Of a stretch of 64,000 nt of DNA, positions 34,665 through 47,265 are shown one piece after another. Origin of the DNA: Metridium senile (lineage: Eukaryota; Cnidaria; Anthozoa; Actiniaria; Metridiidae); assembly GCA_949775045.1 (NCBI GenBank), contig OX459104.1, positions 11,455,655 through 11,519,654 on the forward strand. Reading direction: 5' to 3'. The notes under the pieces were generated by a model, which did no database searches, was not told the origin of the DNA, and saw nothing but the letters and a program-made list of their open reading frames with translations. Every line of letters begins with the position of its first letter. The stretch's first letter is position 1. The translations under genes and the position numbers were made by a program.

Positions 34665-37122
34665 TTGGAGGAGCGCGTCGGACAGCCAGGTGAGCCTGTA
34701 GCTAGACGAACACCGCTTGGTTGGACTTGTATCGGTCGTGTGCCAGAGTATAGTAGCACACATACGGCAGCACATACAAGATCCTGTTGTACCCAATCAG
34801 ATGATGAAACCGATATTGATGACCAGTTGCGGTGTATGTGTGATGCGGATTTATTTTCAGAATGAAACGTTGAAGCAGAAATGTAACCAGACGAGAAGTT
34901 AGCAGTACGCCAAGCAGAAGAATCTATGAAACTATATGGAGACAGATACGAAATTGGAATTCCTTTGAAAGAGAACACGCCTAACCTACCAGATCATCGT
35001 AAACTTGCAGAAAGCAGACTGAAGTCTCTTGAAAAAAAAAGAATCTTCTTCGGCGACCAGAAGTAGCAGAGAGATACAAGCAGGTTTTCAATTCAAACTT
35101 CGAGAAAGGATATGTCAAAAAAGTGGACTCTGACGAAGCTCAAGATAAAGAGTCATCCTGGTATTTGCCACATTTTCCTGTGATTCGTGAGGATAAAGAG
35201 ACAACTAAGATCCGTCTAGTCTATGATGCAGCAGCGAGGCACCAGGGAACAAGTCTAAACAACGTCATACTCCCTGGCCCGAAACTACAACAAGACATAC
35301 TCGAAATTCTTCTTAGGTTTCGCGTTGGTTGGTGACATCAAGGAGATGTTCAACCAGGTAGTACTCGCTGAGAAAGACTGTCTCTACCACCGACTGCTGT
35401 GGAGGGACCTTGATCTAGAACGAGAACCTGAAGTGTATGAAGCAGTCCGTCTGGTCTTTGGTGATCCTGCGTCACCTTATCTAGCTCAATTTGTCATGCG
35501 ACAACATGCTGAAGAATTAAAGAATGAATACCAGCTAGCTGCGCCAGTTGTTTTGCAGAGAATGTACATGGACGATGTTCTAGACTCAGCTGAAACAGAA
35601 CAGGAAGCCATTAAAACACGTGAAGAACTTGTCGACGGTGGTGCAGCAACAGCGTGGACGTTTTGAAAGGAGTTCCTGAAGACGATAGAGCAAATGGAGT
35701 CAAGATACAAGATTCAGAGCTCCCTAAGGTGAAAACATTGGGAGTTCAATGGGACGCCAAAAGAGATACATTTATGTTCACCGTTAGTAACAACCCATGT
35801 GAGTATACAAAGAGAGGCTTGCTCGGACGAATCACCACCTTGTTCGATCCACTACAGTTCGTCGCCCCCTTTATCATACGTGCAAAGATTATCCTACAAG
35901 AGGCTTGGCTCAAAGGTTTAGATTGGGATGAAAGGTTCCCAAGCGACTTAGAACGGTGCATGAAAGACTGTCTTGAAGAGCTGGATCGACTAGATGGAAT
36001 AGAAGTTCGTAGATGTTATCGTGACAGAAAGGAAGTGAAAGATACTGCAACACTACACACATTCACCGGTGCGTCCAAGGCAGCTTATGCAGCAGTTACC
36101 AATATTAGACACAAGAGCGATGATGGCTCCGTAGAAGTTTCGTTCGTCGCTGCAAAGGCTAAAGTTTATCCGATCAGAACCATAAGTATTCCTCGATTAA
36201 AGCTGATGGCAGCAACCATGGGTGTCAGACTTGTTGAGACAGTAAGCGGAATTCTGGTGATTCACCTCGAACAGCATACTCTTTCGACTGATAGCATGGA
36301 TGTTATCTATTGGGTGCAGGGACAATCCCGTCGTTACAAACCGTTTGTAGCTAACCGAATCTCACAGATTCACAAGAAGACAAATCCAAAACAGTGGAGA
36401 CATGTTCCTGGTAAGGACAATTGTGCAGATGATGCGACAAGAGGACTACACGTAGACGAGCTTAAGAGAGCCAACCAATGACTACAATGTCCGGACTTCC
36501 TTCACGAGGGGGAGGAGGTGTGGCCAGCGAAACGACACATGTCGGTTGCTGAGGTCTCAGAAGATGCTGAGAAAGAAATGACAAAGACCAACGTATCATT
36601 TAGTACTCACCAAACAGACACTCATCCACTACTCGACTCAGAAAGATTTCCAAGCTGGATCAAGTTGCTACGGGTCACAGCATGGGTGCTAAGATTCATT
36701 GACAGAATTAAGTGTGCAGTGAGTAGATCTAAGCAATGTGATATGAAGACTACACATGATGCAGTCAACGGTGACTATGTGAAGTACGTCAATAAACGTC
36801 AATCCCATGCCAAGCCAAGCATCCAGTGATATTGCCCAAGAATGATCGAATCTCTAACTTAGTAATTACTGACGTAGCAGTGATGGTCGACCAGGGTAAC
36901 CCAAAAGCAAAGTGGCCCCTAGCTCGTATTGCGGAGGTGTTTCCTGGACCAGATGGCCATGTTAGAGTCGTCAAAGTCGTCACCAAGGGCAAGGAGTACA
37001 CACACGGCCAATCACCAGATTGTGCCCATTGGTACTATAGACTTTGAACTGTTATAAACTGTAAAACTGTTAAGTTGACATTTTGTGAACGTGATTAACT
37101 TTCCCGTTCACGAGGGGGAGAA
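34665..37122 (+). pseudogene. BEL/Pao retrotransposon pol remnant
   Basis: Fragments in pol order. The protease-RT linker (GQPGEPVARRTPLGWTCIG) lies near 34675. Reverse transcriptase is at 35123-35666, including YMDD in RMYMDDVLDS. RNase H is at 35654-36481 (KPFVANRISQIH, WRHVPGKDNCADDATRG). The integrase zinc-binding start lies near 36600 (HPLLDSERFPSWIKLLRVTA) and its C-terminal part at 36829-37047 (WPLARIAEVFPGPDGHVRVV). Breaks: frame changes at about 34865-35120, 35330 and 35660. The RNase H catalytic Asp and Glu positions read Thr (FTGAS) and Lys (RLKLMAA), and the integrase core is absent. The gag/protease end is missing, and the left edge is the element-X terminus. Inactive. Confidence 0.85.
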
Positions 37123-37336
37123 TGTTTAGACGAAAACTATGATTTGTTTGTAGACTCGTTATCACGCATTGTCACACAACGGGCGTGACATTGCCATGTG
37201 CGAATTTCGGAGAATTTGTTATGTTCGGGGCGAGCAAGTTTGTCAGTGATGATAAGTTTGTTAGTTATAATAAAATCGATGAGAAATCGCCTAAACATAC
37301 TTATTATAAGTATACATAGAGTTGTACTGTTACACA
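37123..37336 (+). repeat. Probable 3' LTR of the BEL/Pao remnant
   Basis: A purine tract (CGAGGGGGAGAA, 37111-37122) precedes TGTTTAGACG, the expected TG start. An AATAAA lies at about 37269, and the sequence may end TACACA at 37336. No second LTR is in the window, so the right edge is a guess. Confidence 0.6.
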
Positions 37337-38093
37337 GACATTATTTACATCTGTGCATTCATTGTTTCTTGGAAATCCCAGACCACAACCTATTCCTTTT
37401 TTTGGACTGTCACAATTTGTTGACTAATTAATATGAGCTGCAATGCAAATCTAATTGGTTATATCAAAAATGTTCTTCATATTGATAGGGTAAATACAGT
37501 TAAATACATAATTTATAGTGACTCAAAAAAAGAAAATAATTACAATATTTATATTCAAAATATTCATAAATTGTAGTCAATTTGCACATCTTTTGTAAAA
37601 TTGCAGCAATCAAATCACCAGTAATATGTTATTGCTAACTTCAATTTTTCCTTTATTTCAATTAAAGCTGAAAGTTTGAAGAAGCCATGTTCAGCTGTTC
37701 CATACAAAAAGAAGGCAATGTACAAAGTTGAAGGGTTACAGAAGGCATCCCATTCCAGAAACCAAATGCCTACGGTGCCCTTCAGATCCAAAAAATAATG
37801 GAGAACAAAGATGCCCAAAAGTTTATCATCCTAGACCATGAAGGTATCCTGACCACGACAAGACGTCAACCTGGCAGAAGAAATGACATGGTTGTAGCAA
37901 GGAAGAGGGATGCTCTGGAAAAAGTCATTAAAAAGAAATTGTTGATGAAGTGTTAAATGGAAAGAGAAAGATTCGAGAGACTGAGATTGAGGTGCTTGTG
38001 GAACTAATGCCTGAAGAAAGAGATCTGCTTTTGAAAGCATGCCTTGAATGTTTTGATGAGTCAGCCCAGCTTCTTCTACACCAAGTTTGACAA
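37337..38093 (+). pseudogene. Degenerate coding remnant, unknown family (5' part)
   Basis: From about 37680, frames that alternate by small shifts read CSAVPYKKKAMYKVEGLQK, FIILDHEGILTTTRRQPG, RKRDALEKVIKKK, then GKRKIRETEIEVLVELMPEE. This leads towards the open frame at 38094. The pieces look like one protein broken by several indels. I do not recognise it. The first 300 bp are AT-rich and non-coding. Confidence 0.4.
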
Positions 38094-38462
38094 ATGGCTA
38101 GTAACGACAACAGTGCAGCTGCTTCTGATGATGACACCATGATTGTTCTACCATGCTATTCTGACATGGAGAATGATGATATCATTTACTGGCTTTTCCT
38201 TACCAATAAAGCTCAGTTACAGTGTGAAGATATAAAGGGCAAATGGTTAGAGCGATTTGACGGTCATCAGTTGAAATATGAACTGTGGACTGAAGAGGAA
38301 ACATCAATATGCAAGGAGAATGCTATTCGTCAAGATGACCAGTTTATATGTTTTAAAAAGAATATTGATTTCAATCAGAGTGGCCCCAAATTTACTTTTT
38401 TACATCAATGTCTACTCAATTTGGAAGAGTACATTAAGACCAGCCTTTTGCTGGAAAAATGA
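38094..38462 (+). CDS. Hypothetical protein, probable C-terminal part of the broken gene upstream
   Basis: 122 codons starting MASNDNSAAASDDDTMIVLP, acidic then mixed (NDDIIYWLFLTNKAQLQCED, KWLERFDGHQLKYELWTEEE). It ends at a TGA at 38460-38462. It follows the degenerate frames that end near 38090 and could be their continuation, so the ATG may not be a real start. No domain recognised. Confidence 0.4.
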   Translation: MASNDNSAAASDDDTMIVLPCYSDMENDDIIYWLFLTNKAQLQCEDIKGKWLERFDGHQLKYELWTEEETSICKENAIRQDDQFICFKKNIDFNQSGPKFTFLHQCLLNLEEYIKTSLLLEK

Positions 38463-39093
38463 TCATTATTATATTAAATGTTTAGCAATACATTGATATA
38501 TTCTTGAAGCTTTGTGTAATTATTATTAATATTATAATATTATTATTACAATCCACAATATACCTGCAATTTCTTACCCTTAGGTGACTAGTGATTAGTG
38601 CAAGTATTTTTTTGCAATTAATTATGTAACAATTAGGATATTTATTAGAGTTTATTAAACACTAAATCTGTGAAACAACAAAACAGTACAATGAATATTG
38701 TTCTCTATTGTTATAGGGTGAAAACACGGTATTTTGGTTTTCTGTTCCACTCCGTTTTTGTTTGTCAATATATAATGTTAGATAATTTACAAGAAATGGC
38801 ATTGGTCCAAAGCATTCAAGATACTTTGAAAGAATATGCATCACGCCACAATAATTGGCGAGTTCTGGATATTCAGTTTGACTGAAAATTATTTATTATT
38901 ACGTGCACAATACATATACACTGCAAATCCACAATTTTGTTGTATTACATTTTATTATATGACCGTGTATCTTGGAGTCTGGACACTAGCAAATGGAGCA
39001 ATCTGATTGGTTAGATTCGATTTTGGACCGGTTAATATTATCCTAGGAAGACCGCGGTCCGAAAGTGATATTAATTTTTGAAAGCGCTTCAAA
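38463..39093. other. AT-rich intergenic stretch
   Basis: No exon, repeat or RNA gene recognised. Polyadenylation-type and TTATTA repeats only. Confidence 0.5.
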
Positions 39094-40227
39094 TTGTTAC
39101 TTGTAGTTGCTACACTAAAAACAACAAAAACAGTAGTTGAAAAAAAAATTAACCAGAAAACCATCTCAATGACTAGTATGGACGAGGAAGAAGACAAATT
39201 TTATTACCCGGACGAACAGCAACTTGCTCAAATAGCAGAAAATATTGAAGATGAATTGGCCGCAAAGATGAATGACAAAGACGAGGACGAGGACGAGGAC
39301 GAACAAATGATTGACAACTTTTTGCAAGAACAAAAATCTAAGAACACAAACTACAAAACTCGAAGTGATATTAATAGTTGGAAGAGATTTTGGCAGACGT
39401 ATGAAGAAAACAGAGAGATAGAGAGCTTACCTTCCGATGAGCTGAACAAAATGCTTTGCAAGTTTTTCATCGGTGTACGTAAACAAGATGGCGGCGAGTA
39501 TGAGCCAGGATCCCTCACAGGATTTCAAAGAAGCTTTCAAAGACACCTGCAGGACAGAGGGTCGTCGTACAACATCCTCATGGATAATAAGTTTTCAAAG
39601 TCAAGGAACGTCTTGGCCGCTAAAAGAAAAAACCTCACTCTCCAAGGAAAAGGCAATCGTCCAAATGCAACCAGAGAGCTGACAAGAACCGAGGAAAATA
39701 CACTTTTTGACAGCGGAGAGATGTCTTTTGACAACCCAAGAGCTTTACAAAGGTCAATGTGGTGGTTTATGTCTCTTCATTTTGGCTAGAAAGCCAGGGA
39801 TGAAAGCCGAAAGTTGAGCTGGGGAGATATTAGCCTTGAGCATGATCCAGAAACCGGCGATGAATGTCTTGTGTGGAGACGAGAAAAAGGGAGCAAAACC
39901 CGAACAGGCAAGAAAGGTGGGCATCATAGAGCTTTTGAACCAAGAGCATACACCTCTGCAAACAAACTCAGATGTCCTGTTGAGTTTTACAAGATTTTTA
40001 GAAGCCGCAGACCAGAAACGATGCTTGAACCCGATGCTCCATTTTACTTGGCCATAAATCACAGACGAAAGCCAGATGATAAAGTATGGTATTTGAACAA
40101 GCCGCTAGGCAAAAATGAGATTGGAAAGTTCATGAAAGATTGTGCCAAGGCGGCTGGCGTAGACAAACCAGGATCTAACCGAAAGCTAACCAACCATGCA
40201 GTTCGTAAAACAAGCATCGGATGACTT
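39094..40227 (+). pseudogene. Crypton-like tyrosine recombinase, main part (split by element X)
   Basis: Acidic N-terminus (DKDEDEDEDEQMIDNFL), then a SAM-like/core-binding region (TRSDINSWKRFWQTYEENRE), then a DUF3504/KCTD1-like recombinase domain. The first catalytic Arg lies in ARDESRKLSWGD, after an in-frame TAG at 39787 (HFG*K). The HxxR motif is in NHAVRKTS near 40195. A TGA follows at 40222. The frame is then cut by the 10.9-kb element X insertion at 40228, and the rest continues at 51085. Eukaryotic Cryptons use such recombinases for mobility. Close relatives are also domesticated in animals. The stops predate or accompany the insertion, so the gene is inactive. Confidence 0.85.
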
Positions 40228-40252
40228 CTCACGGTAGTTAAGGCTTGGGTCA
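40228..40252 (+). repeat. Left terminal inverted repeat of element X
   Basis: CTCACGGTAGTTAAGGC followed by TTGGGTCA. It is complementary to 51060-51084 apart from two bases. TT (40226-40227) lies immediately outside. Confidence 0.88.
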
Positions 40253-41302
40253 AGGACAAAAATTCGCGAAAATCAAGCAAAATAATATTCAAAAAATCCT
40301 TCTTAGGCAAGTACAGCACATTTTCCTTTGATATTTTGGAATATCGTAGGTTGATGTTTACTCTTTCTTTTTACATTTCAATTTTGACCTTTGACCTTTT
40401 ACGTGATACGCAACTCGAAGTCTGATTACTAAAAAAAATATACCCATCTTTGAGCTGTCGGGATCACCTCAAATTGCAATGGAAAGTTTATGCTTTATGT
40501 TAAGGTTTTCGAAAACATATTGATCGACATCAAACCAATTAGAGAAATGAGTGGCTTTTATTGTATGCTTATTTGTCGGAATCAAAACGACTTTTCGTAA
40601 TGTTTTCTTCAAATATGAAAACAAAGAGTACAAATTTACTTGTAAAGAGCGAAAATTCACATAATTTCTAATTGCTTTCTCAAAGATTGATTAATGCAGA
40701 TGAAATATGGCGAGTTTGTTTCATCAAACAACGCAATTTCGCGCGCTCCAGCAACAAAATGTCCATTACTATTGAAAATTTCAATTTTTCCGCCATTTTG
40801 TAATCATTGAGCCTGCTGCGAACACAGTTTACAGGCAGCGGTAACTTGTCACTAAGGGATCAGGCCAATCAGATCACTATAAATGGTTGTCAAGAAGGCA
40901 AAACAACATGGCGAACGATTTGCAGCATTTTCGCTACAGAGAGTGCAAATAAGGCATTTTTATCAGTTTTCTGCTTGCAAAATCGGGCGTAAAACTATTT
41001 ACAGTGATAAACTTAAGTATATTTATGCATAAACTGAACTTGTTTTGATTGTTTATGCCCTGTAAAGGTAAGAAAATCGTATTTGTCTTTCCAAATAAAT
41101 TATATGTTGAAACCAAAATGGTGATTAAAAGTTGTCCTTTCTTGTTATATTTGCAAACTCAATTTTATTTATTTGGCGCTATTTACTAGCGTAATATCGC
41201 ATTACAACAGTTTCCTATACAGATAACATTTTGGCGCAAAATTCGAAAGCCACAGACTGAAGTAGAAGGCTACCTTAATTACAATCGATTCATTTATAAC
41301 TT
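40253..41302. other. Element X 5' non-coding region
   Basis: About 1 kb between the left end and the first ATG of the large gene. It should hold the promoter and leader. GCCATTTTG/ACATGGCGAAC words occur near 40795 and 40908. No exon could be assigned. Confidence 0.5.
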
Positions 41303-44300
41303 ATGTGTCGTACATTTCTAAACCCAAAGACCTGTGGCTTTGGGAAAGTCGCTACTCTTTATGCTGTTGAGAAGGCTTCACATATAGAACGAGGAATAGA
41401 TGAAGGGAAAACGAAATTTGGCGCGCGAATGAAGCAAGAACAGTTTAAGATATATCAAGAAATCTTTAGACAACGAAGTGCTGACTTTGCTGTCGATTTT
41501 AAACGGTTCAATCTAAACTTTGCAACTCTCCAAAGTGCCATCAAGAAGTGGAGTCCTCGCAAAAAGAAAGAAAAAGAACAATTCTTAGAGTCATTTTCGG
41601 TCGACAAGTGGACGGAGCTTTCTGAGACAAAGAAGCAGGAACATTCACTCTACGACTGCAAAGGCTGTCATCAGAACTACTCCAAAGCCCAGTCCCTCTT
41701 TCCTGTGCATTCCCCAAGACTTAAGAGCAAGACGAAAGAAAATCCATTCAATGTTTGTAGTGAACTGCAAGGCAAACTTAGCAAAGCTAAATTGGCAAAT
41801 AAAACAGCTATCAAAGATACTGCAAAAAGCCTGTACGAGTCGATCAACTCTGCTTTTGTTGATATCTCTGGTGGTATCTCATTTGCAGAGGCTCTCACTA
41901 AAGTGCCAGAAACAAATCTAAAAATAAAAGAAACAAGATATGAGGCAAAGAAGGCTAGGAGACAGCTAATCAAAGAAGTTAAAGAAAATACTGAGGCACA
42001 GTGGGCAAAAACCTCCCTTCTCAGGTAATAATTGAATGAACTGTTACAAATCACATATGTATCAATTATTATGTTAGTATCAATTAATTCTAAAAGAAAA
42101 GAGACCTAATAAGGGTACTACTTTTTAATTACTTAATGCTAAATATATCACACAGCTTTATGTTTGGATTAATAATATTATTTAAAAAAATCTAATAAGA
42201 GTTAGTTCTTTCAGAAATCTGTTGATCTTGCATGCTAGTATCCAGTGATATTACATTTATTATATATTATTACATGTATCCTTACTTGCAGTAAGGTTGT
42301 CATACAAAAATAGAACATTTGTCACAAAGAAAATAGCACATTTGTGATTTAGTGCGAAAGGAATTAACTAAAAGACAAAAGAGGGTTCAGCTTGAGTGAT
42401 CTTATTTTGTCTTTTAATCAATTCATCTCCTACTAAATCACAAGTATTCTATTTTCTTTATGACAAATGTTCTATTTCTGTATGACAACCTTATAACAAG
42501 TAGGTGTATATATATATACTTTTTCATATTTTACATGTATCTATTTATTTAAGTTATACTGCACATGTTGTAAATACTTTTTAATAATTTTATATACATA
42601 TTATATTTTTAACCAATTTATCTAATTTATCTATTTTATCATTATCTATTTTAGCTCGCTCAAACTAGCACCTATGTACTATCTATTTAGTGAGAATAAA
42701 TAAAGATTATTATTATTATTGCCAAAAATATAAAAACAACAAGGAATGGAACTAAAAAGAAAGAAACACTTTTTTCAGATGCTTGGGCAATAGACAGTCA
42801 TTTGCTTCCCGTCAACGAGATAGACTGACAATGTCTCACGAAAGCAGAAAAGAAGCAGAAGAAAGGTATGCAGCAAACAAACGAGTGAAAAGAAAAAACC
42901 ACACAGGAAACATTGATACTATGACCTGGGACAAGGAGGGATTGAAGAAAGAAGTTGAAAGTTATGAAGATGGTGTGCCTGTGAATTGGAGTGCTCTTGC
43001 CAGACAGTTCAATGTCAAAAACAAGAAAGGAGAAAATGTACGCAACGGTGGCCAGATTGTACAGGAATACCTTGTAAATGAAGGCTTCAACATCCATAGA
43101 TTTAAGAGAAAATGCAACAATACACATGAGAGTCAGATCAGAAGAAAGAAACTACGTGGACTAGGAGGTAATCAAAATATAATCCTAACCAGCTAAAAAC
43201 CGCACTATTTAGTACTAAATAGCCCCATCACAACAATAGAAAACAACCCATTTAGTATGAAATTGAACTATGTACTACTAGATAATGTTCATGGGCTTAG
43301 AGTAAAAAAAATGTGTGCATATAACTGCATAATTTAAAAAAATTAATGTGTTTATATTATATGTACTATGCAACTATTTATAACAATGTATTCTGTATGT
43401 AATTAGGTGAAATATCGCTACCAACACCTGAAACCAATGCTGAGCTGAAAAACACCTTAAAGTTAAAAATCCAGAAAGGAGAATACACCCTAGGTGAGCT
43501 TATAGTTCCTCAGAAGTATAAAAAGATGGTACTAGACAAAGATGGCAAAATAAGAACACACGAATTGCTCGTTGAAGGAAGAAAAATCCCACTCAACGAT
43601 GTACGAGAAAAGCTACTTAAGAAGCACAGCAAATATACAAGACAACACCAAGATGAATATTATGATGAAATGTCAAGATTGGAGGTTGTTGATCACCTAA
43701 ACAGAATCCACGAATTTGATGACACAGAGGGCCTGACAGTCATGCGCAACAAATTAAAAAGGCTTCAGCGACAACGACACTTAATGGTTTGGCATGACCA
43801 CTCAACAGTTGCCAATCATGGCCATTTGGTGTTTATGGTTGCAGCAATATATGACTCAGCCTTCTACCTAACACCAGATGAGTACTTTGATAAAACAGGT
43901 ATTAAGATTGATGTTCAAAGTCAGGTTGAAATGCCAGAAATCCACATAATGGGCAGGTGTAAGAGTAATGACGACCAGCAGCTAACATACATTGAAACAC
44001 GATGTGAGTGCTTGAAGGGACTGAAAAACCACATAAATATTACTGATGGAGTTCCTGTTAGTGATATTATGAGGTTCTTCAAAGGTGATGGCCCTGCTGT
44101 GGCATTTGAATCAGGACAGCAAAAAGGAGGTCATTTCTTTTGTTCCACATGTGGTATGCATGCCATTATGAGTGATACTCTGGATCATGTGTACAGATGT
44201 AAGCATGTTTCCCTCAAAGACAAACAGAAAGAAATCGTCAAGGGCAAACATGGGAAAAATAATTCAAGGGACAAACAATTGAAACCACTACGGAACCTTA

Positions 44301-46189
44301 ACAGAGAAGAGATAATAGAAGAGCTGAGAGCTAGAGGTGTATATCCAGATCTAAGTTCAAAACCCACTAAATGTGATTTACAGAAAGAGCTTACTTCACT
44401 ACTTCAAGGGATTCAACGTGTTCCTGCTCTATTATATCTTAACCCAACAAGTACACTTGAAAGTCAATATCTTGGTTCATATGAAGCATTGGCATGTGAG
44501 CCTATGCATGATATTTCTAATCACATAAATAATGTCCTGCAGGAGCTCCGTCATCACATCACAGAGCAGCAAAAAGCAGTGTTTGATGACCTTTATGAAG
44601 CAATCCTAGGAAACAAAGAAACAAAACGAGCCACAGACTACCGCCATGCTATCATCCTATTCGCTAAACAGTTCCAAAACACCCTTACACAAACCCAACA
44701 ACAACTTCTCAACACACTGGCTGAAATGCAAGAAATACTGTATTTACCTGATAGTCAAAGATGCCCAAGAATAATATTGAGATACCACAACCTGTCCTTC
44801 CTTCATTTCCTCATGTGTTCACTTGAATTTGGTTCTACACCCCTTTCATTAAATAGAAGAAAGCTTTATGGTAAATATCTCCACAACCTTACATCCCATG
44901 AACCAATCCAGCTGCGGTTAATATCTGGTCAGTCATCAAATGCTGAGAATGAAGAGCGCGTCTTCAATACCATCAAAGGTATAACCAAAGACACATCAAA
45001 TTACCGGCCCTCACAAATCATAAGTAACATTTTTTTGCGACTCCAAGCAGAGCAAGAGCTTGGCAGTGATCATCATAACACAATCAACAAGCAACGAACC
45101 CACATATCAATAGCTGCTGCAACTTTGGAAAAGCTACCAAACACAATAATACCATCCATGGTGCTTCAAGATAGCAAATATTCTCAGTGGTGGCAAGCAC
45201 ATCTTGAGAAAATTAGTGATTTTTTAGTGCCTGGAGAAGGAGTGTGGTGGAAGTATGACAGAGACTTCAACGAAATTGAGTTCTTTGATTCAGACCAACA
45301 ACAGAGATTCAGAGAACAAGGCCCTTCACTCCACCACTTCCGCTCAAGCAGCTTCAAAGAAGAGGAGCTTTATCTTGAGGAATGTTGGAAAGAGTGTATC
45401 GACAAGCATATCCCTGTGCCAGCACATTTTCTCTACCAAGAAAATAAGGCCGGCAAAGTTTACAAGACCACTACAGGGTACTTGTCAGATCACTATAATA
45501 ATGACAACATTCAAGAGGTTGCTCCCAATCCCTGTCCACCTTTTGTAAGTGAAGAAGATGATGAAGTAAATGATGAGAATGTTATAGATTTGCATTTAGA
45601 TGAAGAACATGATGAAGCTTTGTGTGGATCACAACAACAGTCACACAGTATAAATCCTACAATTTTAGCCTCCATGAATACTACCCCACAAGATATGCCC
45701 TCCCCAAATATGGCTAACAATGACTTACCTGAACATCATTTTGATGAATTGCCATTAGATCAACCCTTTACTTCAGTTAATAAACATAACTCACTGCAAT
45801 CTGAAAGAGAAAGTAGAAGTGATTTACAGCTGGAAGAGTCTGTATATAAATGTAAAACAAAAGAAGGAAAAGCAGTGGAGGTTGTTCTTGGCTCAACTAA
45901 TGAAGTGAAACAGTTTGATTCTGCCCGCATACTACTAAAGACAAAACCAGAGAACAAATATGCCATAGAATCTTATAAAGAGAAGTTAGCTTACATTCAA
46001 ACTAGTGTCTCTGCCAGGGAAACACAATTGAAAACACTTTTAAAAAATTGGGAAAAGCAATTTTATATAGAACACGATTGTAGACCTGCAAGTATAAAAG
46101 AGATTGAAGCTGACAAAAATGCTTCCTTGTGCCTTAAACAACTCAAGTACTCTAAACAACTTTTGCATGCATGGAAAGTTTCTTTTTGA
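41303..46189 (+). CDS. Element X large protein: candidate DDE/RNase H-fold transposase, ~1,297 aa, three exons
   Basis: Exons 41303-42024, 42779-43167 and 43407-46189 join exactly in frame. Residues 1-240 are basic and helical. About 305-350 look like a helix-turn-helix (VNWSALARQFNVKNKKGENV). The central core has WHDHSTVANHGHLVF (D501), GRCKSNDDQQLTYIETRC, FFKGDGPAVAFESGQQKGG (D598), a Cys/His cluster (C616, C619, H622, C635), a SAP-like stretch at 667-700, ALACEPMHDISNHI, and SNAENEERVFNTI (E884/E887). The C-terminus is acidic, then coiled (LLKNWEKQFYIEHDCRP). The core motifs recur in the copies at 29991 and 62697. I infer D501/D598/E884 as a catalytic triad. This is not shown by any known structure. 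The family is one I can describe but not name. Confidence 0.8.
42282..42506 (+). repeat. Foldback/MITE in intron 1 of the element X transposase gene
   Basis: Inverted arms ACTTGCAGTAAGGTTGTCAT...GTATGACAACCTTATAACAAG, each about 100 bp with a central AAAGACAAAAGAGG hairpin. The same sequence in reverse orientation lies at 47765-48006 in the kinase gene's intron. Confidence 0.85.
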
Positions 46190-47265
46190 TTGATGGCTTT
46201 TCCCCTTCATGTTATCATTCTACTATCCAATTTCTCAAATGTATTATTATTTATTCACTTGTCAATCTTCTAATCAATTTTTTGCATATTGTAATATAAG
46301 AATTACTTATTTGAAATTCATTTATAAATTATATAATCCATGTAATATGTTCGTGTTTGTATTTATCTTTCACATAATTTTATTTGGTATATTGTTTATA
46401 AATTTTACATTTTAATTAAGTGAATCTAAACTTGTAAAGTTCAAAATACAGACTTCAACCATCAACCGATAATAGTCGCAAAATCATGATCTGTAGTGAA
46501 TAATTGATAATGCAAATGTAATAAAATACTTTAGTAAGTATTTATAACAATATTTATGTAAATTAACTAGGTTTAGCAAGTTTCTTTTGGTCAAAAAATC
46601 CACTAAAAGTAATGTTTTGATCTATCAAATGTACACGATTCGATTCATTTATGCAAGTTTCAAAACAAATTTCGATAAACAATTAAAATCTTTCTAGATT
46701 GGACACTCAAATAGGAAAGCATGAGCTGGTTTGACTGTAAAGCTTACAAAATATATTCTTATAAGTAGTATATACTAGTTTAATTACTCGCTAGTTTCCA
46801 TTTATATATTATTATAAGCTTACATAAATTTCTCTGTTGTCTGACATAATAATGTCCATAACTCGTTACAAACAAAGCGAAAGAATTCGAAATGAATAAT
46901 AATAAAAGAAAATGAGTCTCTTACTTACCTCGTGTTAAATTTATATATAATGTAACAGCAAATCCCCACATTTTATCAGCAAAAATGACTTTTACATGCA
47001 CTAAACTGTCACTTGCTTTGATCCTCGTAGCTAGCAATGCAATCGACGCGAAGCTTCAACCAGTTTCTAGGCAACCTATTGTGAACCGCATAATCCAATA
47101 CGCGGGCTCATCAATCAGGTTCCATATTTAGTAAGCATTGCCTAATAGGGAATATATTAGGTATTTTCCCGCGATTTCGGAAATAAGCGCGAAGGAGTTT
47201 ATTCAAAAGAAACATCCATACATTCCTTATTAAATCTAAAGAAAAGGTATTTTCATACACAATCA
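46190..47265. other. Spacer between the two element X genes
   Basis: AT-rich. It holds an AATAAA at about 46520, which could end the large-gene transcript, and a GC-richer stretch at 47030-47190 that may carry the kinase promoter. No exon seen. Confidence 0.5.

Noticed and set aside
34547..34978. 143-codon minus-strand ORF
   Set aside because: Antisense of the element X terminus and BEL/Pao frame. No splice or family support.
41677..42054. 125-codon minus-strand ORF inside the first element X exon
   Set aside because: Antisense shadow. The sense frame splices in phase to two further exons.
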